Assembly: GCA_019054805.1 (NCBI GenBank)
Contig: JAHQIY010000003.1
Coordinates: forward strand, 3,348,001-3,412,000
Origin: Brachionus manjavacas
Lineage: Eukaryota; Rotifera; Eurotatoria; Ploima; Brachionidae
Reading direction: 5' to 3'
Length of the DNA: 64,000 bases
Position numbers and translations under genes: made by a program
In this document: piece by piece, positions 50,866 through 62,699 of the stretch
Layout: every line of letters begins with the position of its first letter
Numbering within the stretch: position 1 is the stretch's first letter
Notes under the pieces: model-generated
What the model saw: only the letters and a program-made list of their open reading frames with translations
The model's database searches: none
Told to the model about the DNA's origin: nothing

Positions 50866-51971
50866 GGGTGGTATTTATTGTATCATCAAATATCTAAAAT
50901 TTATCATCAAAAAATTGAGTAAATAACATCAAAATTTTAACATCAAAAAAATGAAATTTATCGCCAAAATATTTTTATTTTCATCACCAAATTTATTAAC
51001 ATTTCATCAAAAAAAAATATATATGAATCAATTAAAATAAAATCATCATTAAAAAACACGAAAATTTAGATTAATTAAATAGAAAGTATGCATCAAAATT
51101 TTTTTTTATCATCAAATAAAATAATTAGTATAACCAAAGTGGAATATAAAATATAAAAAAAAACAATCTCAATTAAGTTCTTTTTTCACTAACATCAAGT
51201 GTTCTAGGATTGTCAGAATTTTGGTAAATTATTCTGAACAGCAATATAATATAAAATGTTTGCATTTTTAACATTTTGAATATCTTGGACAATCATATAA
51301 AATTCTCGTATTATTATAACCAATTATTTTCATTTACATCAGATGGTATTATATGCTTTCATTATTTACAAAATAATCGAAATATTTTCTAATTTTTTTC
51401 ATATTCAAATCTTGGGCTTTTTTGAACTAACTATTGATTTAATTTGAATTGTGAATTGAAAGATGTCGATTAAAAATAAAATATACAATTATTTGCTTTC
51501 AAAATTACTGGTATAAGTATTTATAAATCATTGTAAAATTCCATAATTTTTACAAAAAATAACGTATAATCAGTAGTAATAGATTTTGCGAGCTTGATTA
51601 TATTTGTCAATTAGATATTAAATTGAATTTTTTTTTGATATAAAAAAAATAATTAGATACTAAAATTAGATACATAAATAAAAAAATAGATAGCTTTGAA
51701 AATATAAGCCTTGATTTCAAAGTAATTTAATTTTGAAGTAAAATTTTAATTAAATGCTTTATTTATATATTTTTGAAGCGTAATTTTTTTTTGATTTAGA
51801 AAAATTGATGTAAAAAAATATTTTGTTAAGTTATTTTTTATTTGTTGTTAAAAAAATATTTTTGATGACAAAAATTTAATTTTGGTGGACAAAATTTTAT
51901 TTTGATGATAAATTTGAGTAAAAATTTGATGCCAAATTCTGATTTATTTGATGATGAAAATATTTATTCCC
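50866..51971. mobile_element. 1.1-kb foldback element with 9-bp target duplication (MULE-like)
   Basis: ATTTCAAAA occurs exactly outside both ends (50857-50865 and 51972-51980). The ends begin GGG and finish CCC. Both arms, over several hundred bases, are built of degenerate CATCAAAA-like units pointing inwards (ATCATCAAATATC..., ATCATCAAAAAATTGAG at left; reverse complement at right TTTTCATCATCAAATAAATC). Nine-base duplications are the mark of Mutator-like elements. No coding frame. Confidence 0.75.
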
Positions 51972-51980
51972 ATTTCAAAA

Positions 51981-52554
51981 TTTCAAAAGTTAAAAAGAAA
52001 AAAAAATGCTAATTGTATTTTATTAAGCATTGTTCGTACCTCCTTATCAAGAGGCAATGATCGTTGATGACAAGTATATTAAATATTAAATTCTGAAATT
52101 TTATTTATTTGAATATAAGAGTCAATAAAATTATTAAGAATTATAAGTCCAATGTTTTTTTTTATTTACCTTTCATAAATAATGTTTAAAAAAAAAGAGA
52201 AAAAAACTGATAATAATTTAAATATAACCATGCCGTTTTGTGTGTGTGTGTACGTGTGATTGTGTGTGAATCCGAACAAAAATCAGCCATCCTGTTAAAT
52301 TTTTAATAAATAAAAAAAAAAACAAAATACTATTTACATTTATCTTAAGCCAATTTGATTCAGATCTTTAAAACTCGACACACGTCCAAATAAGAAGCAA
52401 GAAAAAGAGCTACACATTCACACTTGTCAAGAGAAGAAAAAAAATTAATTAGTTAATTAATTAAAACCACCGGACACTACGGAATAAAAAAAGGAAAAAA
52501 GAAAAGCAAAAAAAGAGAGAGAGAGAGAGAGAAACTCGGGTGAGTAAGAAGATT
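51981..52554. other. Spacer and 3' UTR of the kinase gene, with microsatellites
   Basis: (TG)n at 52238-52270 and (GA)n at 52514-52532. The second lies just after the stop codon of the minus-strand kinase, so it is probably in its 3' UTR. Nothing else recognised. Confidence 0.5.
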
Positions 52555-55500
52555 TTAAAGCTTTAGCTGCGGCAAACTGGTTGCATTCGCTTGCTGGAGT
52601 ATATTCTTGAGGAGATTTTTGGGTATTGGATTGTTGGCCTGTAAATGGTGCAGAATTGTGTTGAGCCAAAGATGGGTCTTGGCAAAAGCGGGCCGATTCT
52701 CGGGATCGAGCTCGCAGCAAGCGATGGCTATCTTGATAAACTGCTTGGGACAATCGGGCTCGCAGTACTTCTTGCGGAACAACTCCACGTTGAGTCCGAA
52801 GTCGCTTGTGCGCGGCAAATAGTCCGGGTCGGCCTGCACCCGCCCAATGATCTCACAACAAATGATGCCAAACGAAAATATGTCCACTCTCTCGTCGTAG
52901 ATCTGGTGCTTGAGCATCTCGGGCGCCATCGAAAACGAGTTGCCCACAACTGCGTATCGGCGCCTGTGCGTGTTGATGGCCCGCTTTTTGAGCTTGCGTT
53001 TCGCCGCCACTATGAACGAGTTGGTCGCCGAGGACGACTCGGGCGACTCGCTGTGCATCATGCGCACAAACGAGCACGACGACGCACACTCGCTCACAAA
53101 CAGCGACGAGTTGTTCTTGTTGCCGCTCGAGTTGGAGTATTGGACAATTCTGCTGAGGCCGAAATCGGCCACGACCACACTCCGGCCGTTCTCCCTGACC
53201 AGACAATTGTCCGATTTGAGATCGCGGTGTATTATGTTGAGCGAGTGGAGGTACTGCATGGCGGAGGCGATGTCGCGCGCAAAGCCCACGCGCAGCTTCC
53301 ACTGCAGCGGCGCGTTTATGTTGTGAATGATGTCCTTGAGAGTGCCGCCGCTGATGTACTCCAAAATTAGGTTCAAATGCTTTTCCTTGGTGAACATGAT
53401 GCCGAGCATTTTGATGACATTCGGATGGCTGAGATTGCGCAGCACTTGGGCCTCCTTGAGAAAAGACTTGTGCGCCGAGTTCATCTCGGCGTAGTTGAGC
53501 GGCTCGGACTTGGAGTCCGGGTCGGCCTCGGGCTTGTCGTCCTTTAAATTGACAAAGTTCAGCTTGAGCTCTTTGAGCACTATTTGCGGCTGGTTGGTCG
53601 ACGCTTGTTTGAACTGGATGCGGCGCACATTGGCAAAGAAGCCCTCGCCCAGCTTTTCGCCGAACACAAAGTCGTTCTCCGAGTAGACGAGCTTTGTTTG
53701 CGTGAGGTCTTTGAGCGAGCGCACGCGTCTTATGTCGACGCGGGCCGTGTGCAGGCAGTGGGAAGTGCCGGGCGCTCGCTGAGCCGCCGGCTTGGCACCG
53801 CACGAGCTGTTGATGGTCGTGTCCGACTTGTCCGCCGAGTGTTTGGACGCGGACTGGCAGTGAGCGGCGCCGGCCTCCGTGTCGAGCTCTTCGTCGCCGC
53901 TCAGCTCGTCCAGCTCGTCTTCGGACTCGCAGCTGAAGTCCGAGTCGGACGGCTGGTCGCGCACATTCGGCGACGAGGACACTGGCTGCTTGGAGGCGGC
54001 GGACGCGCACGTGGCCCCGCACGTACACTGCGTGTTCAGCAATATTGAGTTGAGCGGCAAGTGGTTGAGACTGAGCCGGTAGAAGTTGAAAAAGTTGGCG
54101 CTGTGGTTGGTCGAGTTGGACGCGGGCATGGTTGCACTGCTGTTCGAGTGGTTGTCGCTGCTGTTGTAGCCGGAGGAGGAGGACGTGTGCTGGGAGTGGC
54201 TGAAGCGGCTCGTGTTTATTCTGTTCAGGTGGCTCAAGTAGATGTTGTTGGCCAGGTTGGAGTTCAGCTGGCCGCTTGACGATGTGCTCAAGTTGTTTGT
54301 TTGTTGATTGTTCATGAAGAGCATTAGGTTGCGTTGCTGCGAGAGCTTTTTCAGCTCGTATTTGTTCAGCGCCATAGAGGTGTTCAAGTAGTCCAGTAGA
54401 GAGTCAATGCTGGAGAGAGTAAAAATAAAAAATAAAAAATTAAGTTAAGTAAAATTAAAAATTAAAAAGTTAAGTAAAATAAAATCAAAAAATAAAAATA
54501 AAAATATGAATAAAGTTTGTTAAAGTTAATAACCTGGAATAAAAAATAGATATATGATAATGAGAGTTTTAGGTCATTCAGGTTTACATAGTTTAGGTTT
54601 CAGGAAAAAAAGAGGAAATTGTAAGGTAGCAATTTAATTTTTTCAACCACTTGCCGCTCAACTCAATGTTTTTGGCTAAATTAGTTTTTGAATTAGTGAT
54701 AAAATTAAAGAAAAGTGATAATCTGATTGAGCCAGTGTCACAAACCAATTATGGTGAATAAGCCTTTGAATGCTCATTTATTAATTAGTTTGTCTAAACC
54801 GGACATTTAAAAATATGTATCCTGTTATTCTCTATATCAATATATCTAATTTTTATTTTCTTCTATTTTAACTTTTTTTATTTTTTTTTTTTTTTTTTTT
54901 TATATATTTCTTTTCTTATTTTAAACTTTATTTTGGTTTTTTTTGTTTTTTTTTTTTTTAATCTGAAGGAGCCTTAGCTCGATACAGATATACAAATAAA
55001 TAAATAAATAAACCAAAATTATATTTAAAGTAAATCGAAATACAAGAAACAAAATTCTGCATGCAATCGCAGATAGATCGACAATCCAAAAAGGCCTTAA
55101 AAACCTAACAATAAACTATTTAACTCGCTCAACTACAATAATTAAATCAGTTTAAAAGTCGTGTTCAGTAGTCTTCTCTAGGTACAAAAAAGAGAGTGAT
55201 AATCTAAACTTAAAAATTTATGGAAACAGAATAATGAACCAAAAAGAAATCAAGTTTCTTGGTATTAAATTTGATTCTAAGTTAAATTTTGATATATTAG
55301 TAGGCGAAATTAAAGAACGCTGCAACAAAAGGCTAAATACTATTAAGATATTGTCAAACAAAAAATGGGGTAAATATTAGTCTATTCTTTTCCTTGCTTG
55401 AATTCATTTTCAGAAAATAATATCAAAAAACTACAAGCAATGCGGAATACAGCAATCAGATCTATCTATAAGTTAAAATATGATACTCCCTCCAACATCG

Positions 55501-58500
55501 TGCATCATGAAGCTTTTAATAAACTTAAACTACCAACAGTCTCAAATCGGCTTTTTGAGTTGATTGAGAGATATGTTGGAACAGGACTGAGTCATTCTAT
55601 TCCATTGGTTGTCAGACTTGTGGAGGAATACAAAGAAGGTTTTGAATCGAGTTAAAATTGAATATCCAACTCCATTGTGTCATTGCTTCCTTAATATTTC
55701 CTCCTTTTTTCCTGAAACCTGAACTATTTAAACATTTGCCACATGTAACAATCTATGTCTTCTAAACTTTCTTTTTTTTATCTTATTTTATTAACTTTAA
55801 TTTTTTTTTTGATTTTGATTTTTTAAATTTATTCTGAAGGAGCCCTACTCGATACAGAAAACAAATAAATAAAAAAAATAAATAATAATTATTGAAATTA
55901 AAAATTAAACATTTTAAATTAGACTTTTGTTTTTTGTTGTTTCAAACTAATTTTTTTTGTCTCAATATTTCAACACAACGTTTTTAACTTGAAATATTTT
56001 ATTTTTTTTCTTTATTTTTATTCTGAAGGAGCACTAGCTCCATACAGATAAACAAAAAAATAAATTCATCAAGACATTAAGGAAATTGTTAACTCATACA
56101 ACAATTCATCTATTAAATCTATTCAAAAAAGTCTCGACTAAACAAAATTCTTCTTTTTTTATATATATAATTTTATTTTTTTTTTTAAGCTTTATTTAAA
56201 AAATTTTTAATTATTTAAATTTTTATAATTTGTAAATCAAGCAGGCTTTTTTTTCTGTATAGCGCTTATCTTGCATGTAATAAAAAGTGGGTAGAGGATT
56301 AAACTCACATAAAAAAGAGAAAATTAAAAAACACCAAATAAATATTAAAATTAAAAGTTGAACATATTAGAGCAGAGAAAAAAAAAACATAAAGTTAAGC
56401 ATTATTTTTTGAAAAAGTTAAAACAACATAAATTGTTTCTTCAATAGTGAAAAAAACATAAGTTGTTGTTTCAACTGACAAAAACACATAATTATTTTTT
56501 TGGCTTACTCGAACGTTAAAAAAACAAAAATGAGGAAAAAATTAGAATGGATTTTTTTGACCGCTGTGTGCAGAGAAGTTGAATAAGATTTTTTCTTTAA
56601 AAAAAAAGAAAATTTAGATTTGGCATGATTTTTTGATAAAAATTCAGGCAATTGTTTAGAGTATGATTTTAACCAAAAGTACACAAAAAACATTAGTCCT
56701 AAGTGCTTTTGCACTAATTGTATGTTATTTTAAATTTATGTTTTTAAGATAATGAATTACGACTTAAATATTTATGTTTAATTCAGTTTTTTTCTTTGAT
56801 AAATAAAATTGTTTTTCTAATGTGTCTGTCTCTTTGTTTATGTTTTTTTAGCTCACAATTAGCGTTGGATACGGTCAAGACAAACCGGTCCAACACACGG
56901 ACGATTTTTGCGGTCATTTGGTACTAGGCGGTCTATTTTTTGGGCCGGTCTATAAACGGTCTAAAATATACGGGAGGCCAAAAAACCGACCAACTTTTTG
57001 GAGGGCGGTCACAAAATTTTTTGTAAAATTTTGAAAAATAAAAAAAAATCTTAAAATTTTTATTAAATAAATAAAGAAATTTTTTTTTATTTTTTTTATC
57101 AAATTGATCATTATTTTTTTTTAATTAAAAACATCTTTTCGAAAAAATTTCAATTTAAGTGGCTAACCGCCAAAAATTTGGCCGTTTTTTTTTCTTGACC
57201 GTCCGTATTTTTTAGGCCGGTTTTTTTGCCGCCTATTTATTTCAGACCGTTTATTTTGGCGGTTCAAAAATTTGACCGGCCAAGTGACACGTCACGGTTT
57301 CTGAGAATTTTGGCCGGTTAAGTGCCGGTAATGTGAATTTCAACCTATAGCTAAAAGGTGAACACATTTTAAAACTATTGACAATTATTTAAGCTTATAT
57401 AAAATTATTCTCAGTTTTTAGTAGCAAATCATTATTTTATTTAGTATCATGTCACTAAATTCGATTAATTACGTTATGTAAAAAGCGAATTTTTTAAACG
57501 GTAAAATTCAGTAAAATTTAAAAAATTTTGGTAAAAATGTGTAAAAAAAAATTAAAAATTTGAATCAAATGTTTACAGTGCTTTATCTTAAATAATCTTT
57601 TTGAAATTTAGATTAAAAAAAAATTTTCTAAGGTACCCCAAGTCATAAACACTAGTTTTGGATTTAAAATTTTTAGCTTTTCCAAAAATTTGAAATCTAA
57701 TGTAATTTTGTGCGTAGAACTCGAATCTGAAATCATTTTATTCATATGTCATCTTATTTTTGCTGAATTGCATGAAATAAAAATACAAATTTAGTGCATA
57801 AGTTTGAACTGATTTTTTCGAAAAATTAAACTGACTTGGAAACTTAATTTTTTTTTCTTCAGATAGTAGAGGAAATGTACTTTCTAATCTTGTGTATTTT
57901 TTTTCACCCATTCAATAAAAATCCCTAACAATTTAAACGCAAAGTTTTGAAAAAATTCGCTGATTTAGCATTTTTGGCGTTTTATTTCTCCCGTAAAATT
58001 ATTTCAAAATAGATAATTTTTTTTATTTAAGAGAACTAAGTCTCCTCTATAGAAATAGATGGGGGTTTGTTGATATCTTGTCTTAAAAGCATTCTATTTA
58101 GATTTAAAATCAGTAAAATATTAAAAAAAAATGATCAAGATTTCAACAAGTTCTGAGACTTAATTTTAGAGGCCATAAATGAATATAATAAAATATAGAT
58201 TTGAAAATTTAGCTATGGAATAGATTCTGGAGAGCTTTGGGAATGTATCAAAGTGGTGCAAGCTATCAAAATGTCTTAGAAAAGCTATTTGGAGCAAAAT
58301 CGAGTAGTAAAGTTATTTCTCATAAAAAAAGCAAAGATTTTAATACATTATTATATTCAGAACAATAAATTTCCTATATGAATCTATCTAAAAACTTTAT
58401 ATTTATTACATAGGTATCTTTAAATGCTTGTATTTTACTAAATAGACAATATTATCCAAAAAGCCCACCTATTCCTATTTCTTAATAAATTAGCTTTAAT

Positions 58501-60227
58501 TTAAGCCCAAAATCACCCTACTTGAAAAAAGTCTTATATACGAAATAAAATTTAAAGGCATATTTAAAAAAAAAACATTTTTTCTAAAAATCGCCAAAAA
58601 AAAAGGGAAAATAAACTAATGGATGATAAAAAACGACTAATCCGAGTAAATTTAGGGTAAATTTTCATAAAAAAAAAAAAAAAAGTAGATTTCTATATGC
58701 TTCACATTTTATGAAACAAAACGTTTTTTTGAACCCCCCCCCTGAAACTCGGGTATAAGATATAAGAACCCAACTTTTTCACTAATAAAATCGAATTCTG
58801 CGTCATAATTAACCTAAAAAAAGTTTTTGGGGTGAATTTTTGATAATCCTAGCTAACTAGTGTTTATGACTTGGGGCACCTTACAAAAACTTAGATTAAA
58901 CCGGGCTCAAAAATTAAATTAGTTTTTTCGACCGATTTAATTTTTTTAAATAAGTTTGATTTATTTAATCGGTCTACTACCCTTAATTATAGCATTTCCA
59001 ACAATTATCATTGCTCTCATCTTTGGTTTGGAAAAATTACAGACGTTTAGTACTAAATGTAAACCTTCAGAATTAAGCCAATAATTTTTTCATGGTATTT
59101 TTATTAGATTTATGGTACATAAGTTAAAAATTTAATTTAATAATATTTTTGTGAACTTATGGTAAGGGTACGCTTGAATTTGTAAGAACAATCATCAGTT
59201 TGAATTGATATTAGGACCGATCGTTGAGTAGAATCTTTCACATTTTTTTTATTAAATTTACAATTAATTTTAAATGAATTGAAATTTTAATCTTGATTTA
59301 ATTTGATGCGGTCTCAATATTTCAGTAATCAAAATAAAAGACTCTGTTTTCTTCTTTTTTTTCTATCTCTGATTTAAAAGGAGATAATGTGTTTAAAATA
59401 AAAAATTAATTTTAAAAATTGAAATTAACGATTTTTTTATATCTAATTGAAGTCATTTAAATCAGAGATGAATAAAATTTAAAAAAATTTAAAAGAATAT
59501 TCTTTTCAGTTCCTTCAATTAAAGTAACAAAATTTAAAAAAATTTTTTTTTTTGCTAATTTTTAAGGGTGATGAAATGCAATGAGCATTTTTACCCATCT
59601 CTCTACAAGGGTCTTCGGAATATTTTTTTCTAATTTTTATTTTAATTTCAAGGCAAAAATCTTTTTATTTTTTTTCTCTAAAATTCGAGCCAACTATTTA
59701 GACAATCTCAAAAAACAAAAAATTCATAGGACTTACTTGAATTTGGCTGGCAGAGACTTGGAGCGCTTGTTACCACGGCGCATCTTTTTCACAATTATAT
59801 TGCATTTGGACGAGTGAGCTTTGTAATTGATCCAGCTCATGTTTATTTGATTGTTAGCACAATTTAAATTAGTTGAGCTGGCGCCAGAGTCCATGCTGGC
59901 ATTTGCGCCGATTTTGGCTTCTACTTTGGGGCCGGAGTTGAATCGATTTTTTATTGCATGTCTGTCGAATGAGGAAATGGGCGACGATTCGGAATTGCGC
60001 GCCCGTCTCGAGTCCAATTCGAACACTTGCCTCGATCTGTGAAATGCCGAGCTAGGCGTTGGCTGGTTGGACAAATTCCTCTTGCCAAAGGACATTTTGG
60101 ACGTCTGGTTCTTGAGTGTTTGCGATTCGAATTTGGACTTGAGGCCGCTTAGGCCGGTGGATTCGCGCGCTACCGGCGACGAATTGCGAGAATTGCGTGC
60201 CCCTATGTTACTTGCTGAATGTATCAT
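52555..60227 (-). CDS. LIMK/TESK-family protein kinase without LIM or PDZ domains (2 exons)
   Basis: Exon 1 60227-59737 and exon 2 54409-52555 join in phase 2 (TTCAA|GTAAGT ... CTCTCCAG|CATTG) to give 781 aa. Residues 1 to about 410 are low-complexity (Ser/Asn-rich, then acidic DELDELSGDEELDTEAG), with KRSKSLPAKFK just before the splice. The kinase domain (about 411-756) has GEKLGEGFFANV, the VAIK-equivalent VLKEL, HRDLKSDNCLVRE, VVVADFGLSR, SMAPEM, and the LIMK/TESK hallmark RVQADPDYLPRTSDFGLNVE. It should phosphorylate cofilin-like actin regulators if it is a typical member. Oddities: the activation loop carries a ~50-residue Ser/Asn-rich insertion; the LIMK1 Thr508 position is Ala (RRRYAVVGN); PYW after GN is SFS. 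No LIM or PDZ domains are visible. The ATG at 60227 is the first in frame. Exon 2 is strikingly GC-rich. Confidence 0.88.
54575..54640 (-). mobile_element. LINE A 3' UTR scrap
   Basis: TTTAGGTTTCAGGAAAAAAAG and GGAAATTGTAAGGTAGCAAT match the reverse complement of the block just after the LINE A stop codon (ATTGCTACCTTAC...CCTGAAAC). Confidence 0.6.
54940..55012 (+). mobile_element. LINE A 3' end only
   Basis: A T-rich run, then TCTGAAGGAGCCTTAGCTCG and ATACAGA, then (AAATAAAT) repeats. A very short 5'-truncated copy. Confidence 0.7.
55150..55885 (+). mobile_element. LINE A copy with internal deletion (subfamily D)
   Basis: Starts at AAAAGTCGTGTTCAGTAGTC (RT thumb). It has the family's SFPCLNSFSENNIKKLQAM and LKYDTPSNIVHHEAFNKL blocks (55398-55655) and ends with the 3' signature at 55838-55862. 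Between AACAAAAAATGGGG and TCTATTCTTTTCC a stretch of about 55 bp is missing, leaving TAAATATTAG. The identical deletion is present at 62.85 kb. Confidence 0.85.
55995..56068 (+). mobile_element. LINE A 3' end only
   Basis: TCTGAAGGAGCACTAGCTCC then ATACAGA and an AAATAAAT-like tail, following a T-rich stretch. Confidence 0.65.
56860..57335. mobile_element. Foldback element rich in CCGGTC/GACCGG
   Basis: The left half (ACGGTCAAGACAAACCGG, GGCGGTCTATTTTTTGGGCC) and the right half (GGCCGGTTTTTTTGCCGCC, TTTGACCGGCCAAGTGAC) are imperfect inverted repeats. They are made of units around CGGTC, much richer in G+C than the surroundings, around an A+T-rich centre at 57010-57160. Non-coding. Target duplication not resolved. 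Confidence 0.5.
57631..58881. mobile_element. 1.25-kb element with 27-bp TIRs and TA flanks
   Basis: Left end 57631-57657 (starting AGGTACCCCAAGTCATAAAC) and right end 58855-58881 are reverse complements with one mismatch. TA lies outside each (57629-57630, 58882-58883). There is no coding frame inside. Consistent with a non-autonomous Tc1/mariner-type element. Confidence 0.75.
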
Positions 60228-60824
60228 TATTGTTCGTTGATCACTTGACTAAGTGCTTTATTACATTTTGTTTAAATGAATCATTTTTGTCAAAGACAAT
60301 GACTTAATGCTCTAAGAAAAGACAAATTATCTTAATTTTGGTATCTAAAGAAACTAATTTTTTTAATGAGTGAAATCTTGTTTAGAGAGAGGGGGTGTTT
60401 GGGTATTTTTGGCTAATTGGAGATTAAGTTATCTATTCGCGAGCAGACGACGCCCTTTCGAATCGCTCTCACGGCTAATTAGACAAGCGGTGAGCTAATT
60501 TCATTATCTGGTCAAACTGAGGGCTTATTGATGTGTGTTTTTTAAGTTTGAAAAGCAAAATATTATAATTTATTACTGAGGTTAGGATTAAATAAATTTT
60601 CGTTTGGTTACATTTAAACGCTCTAGATTTTTTCTTCATTTTTTTTGCTAATTGCTTGTACGAGATTTATTAATTAAATGTGCAAAGTTTAACAGCCATA
60701 ACAAATTAGAACTCGAAATTAACTTAACATTTGCGCACTCCCAATCATCCCGTCTTCTTCTTTCCTTGATCAATCCAGTCCGCTCTTTTAAAAACACATT
60801 AATTTCTTAGAATAAAAAAAATTA
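60228..60824. promoter_or_regulatory. Presumed promoter/5' region of the kinase gene
   Basis: Directly upstream (minus strand) of the kinase start. 60385-60530 is clearly richer in G+C than the rest (CGCGAGCAGACGACGCCCTT; CTCTCACGGCTAATTAGAC) and may be a 5' UTR or core promoter. No TATA box stands out. A further 5' exon cannot be excluded. Confidence 0.35.
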
Positions 60825-61622
60825 ATGTTACTTGATCTTTGAGAAAATAACTAAATTTAAAATAAATCTTATCCTAAAAATTAATGACAGTAAATTAAAT
60901 AACGAGGATAAAGTGAAATTTCTAGGTATCACGTTAGACTCAAAACTTACACTTGGTCCAATGGTGGATGAAATGAAAGAGCGCTTTAATTCAAGACTTG
61001 ATATAATAAATATCTTTCAAATAGGAAATGGAGTCTAAAACCAAAAACATTTGGTAATCTTTACAAATCCTTGATAGGATCAATCGTGGATTATTCTTTT
61101 CCTTGTTTACATTCATTCTCAGAAACTAACATAAAAAAAATACAAGTAATTCAAAATTCAGCAGTTCGATCTTTTTTGAAGCTGAAAAATGATATACCCT
61201 CTAATGATGCACCAAGAGGCCTTCAATAAACTTAAACTACTAACAGTTGCAAATCGACTTTTTGAGTTGAGTGAGAGATATGTCAGGGCAGGATTGAGTC
61301 ATTCTGTTCTACTGGTCGTCAGACTGGTGGAAGAATACAGAGAAGGTTTCGAATCAAGATATATCGAATATCCAACTCCATTGTGTAATTGCTACCTTAC
61401 TATTTCCTCCTTTTATCCTGATTTTTAAAATATTTAAACATGTCTAACCTCTAAAATTAAAAATCAATTTATTTCATATCTTTTCTTTTTTTAATTTCGT
61501 TTATTTTAATCCTAATTACTTTATTTTTATTTTATTTTATTTTACCTTACATTATTTACTTTTTTTTTTTAAACTCTGAAGGAGCATTAACGTGGTACAG
61601 ATAAACAAATAAATAAATAAAA
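60825..61622 (+). mobile_element. LINE A copy, 5'-truncated, divergent
   Basis: It begins in the thumb (NNEDKVKFLGITLDSKLTLG). Frameshifts follow, then the LRLL-equivalent (HQEAFNKLKLLTVANRLFEL) and GFESRYIEYPTPLCNCYLT. The 3' signature at 61575-61602 has a broken hairpin (GGAGCATTAACGTGG). It differs more from copy 1 than the others do. Confidence 0.85.
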
Positions 61623-61627
61623 TAAAA

Positions 61628-62695
61628 AATTAGTATCAACGCATTCATAATGTATCTTTTTAATTTAAGTCTAAGAGAAGGTAAAATACCGAATGCATGG
61701 AAATCTTATTCAAAAAATTTTAGAATCATTTAATAGAAAGAAGAAAGTTTGTTCCCTATTTTTTGATATCTACAAAGCATTCGATAGGGTTTGGCATGAT
61801 GGTCTTATTTATAAACTAATAAAAATGAACCTTCCCTCTTACCTATTGCATTGGATTAATTCGTTTTTAGACTCAAGATCATTTAAAGTAAATGAAAATG
61901 GTCACATAAGTGATGAATACCATATTACTGCAGGTGTTCCTCAAGGCTCGGTAATTAGTACATTACTTTTTAGTATTTTTATCAATGATATTCCTAAAAG
62001 AAATAAAACAAATAGTGAATACTTTCTTCTTTTTGCTGATGACTTGGTCACATTTTATATTTTTAAGAAAAAAGGAAATCTAGAAAATAAGATAAACAGA
62101 TACTTAGATGAACTAGAAAAATGGCTCTTCAAGTGGAAGATGAAAATATCTATTGAAAAGTCTTGCTTCATTGTCTTCACTAAATAAAATAAGGAAAATA
62201 ATGACTTAAAATTAAAAATATATGAAAATAAAATTAAGAGTCAAAAGGAAATAAAGTTTTTAGGTATAAAATTTGATTCAAAATTAACCTTTACCCCAAT
62301 GATTGATGAAATAAAACGGCGTTGTAGTTCACGGTTGAACTTAATAAAAATATTGTCAAACAAAAAATGGGGTCTTATTTATTACACACTAGGAAACCTA
62401 TATAAATCTTTAATCGGATCTATAGCGGGAGGACTGCGTCATTCTGTTCCATTGGTTGTCAAGCTGGTTGATGAATATAAAGCGGGTTTTGAATCAAGGT
62501 TTGTTGAATACCCAACTCCATTCTGTAATTGCTATCTTACTATTTTTTCTTTCTTTCCTGAACTGTTCAATACTTAAATACTTTGCACATGTCGCCTCTT
62601 ACAATTTATTAATTTTTAATTTTCTTTTTCTTTTATTTTTTCTTTACATTTTTATTTTATTTTTTAATCTAAAACAGATAAAACAAATAAATAAA
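61628..62695 (+). mobile_element. LINE A copy with two internal deletions
   Basis: A remnant of the block before RT (LSLREGKIPNAWKS) jumps directly to LIQKILESFNRKKKVCSLFF, so about 60-70 residues are deleted. Then IYKAFDRVWHDG, AGVPQGSVISTLLFSIFIND and LLFADDLVTFY are intact to an in-frame stop at about 62185. A second deletion joins YKSLIGSI to GGLRHSVPLVVKL. The 3' signature is reduced (only AACAGATAAAACAAATAAAT). Dead. Confidence 0.85.
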
Positions 62696-62699
62696 ATTA

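Larger units (their letters stand above)
54410..59736 (-). other. 5.3-kb intron of the kinase gene, filled with transposons
   Basis: GT (59736-59735) to AG (54411-54410) on the minus strand. The contents are listed separately: LINE A pieces at 54575-56068, a CCGGTC foldback at 56860-57335 and a TA-flanked element at 57631-58881. The rest (56070-56860, 58890-59730) is A+T-rich with nothing recognised. Confidence 0.75.

Noticed and set aside
52645-54279. Long open frames on the plus strand and in a second minus frame over the kinase exon (up to 391 codons)
   Set aside because: They arise from the high G+C content and third-position bias of the real kinase exon. They are Arg/Val/Ala-rich with no domain or start context.
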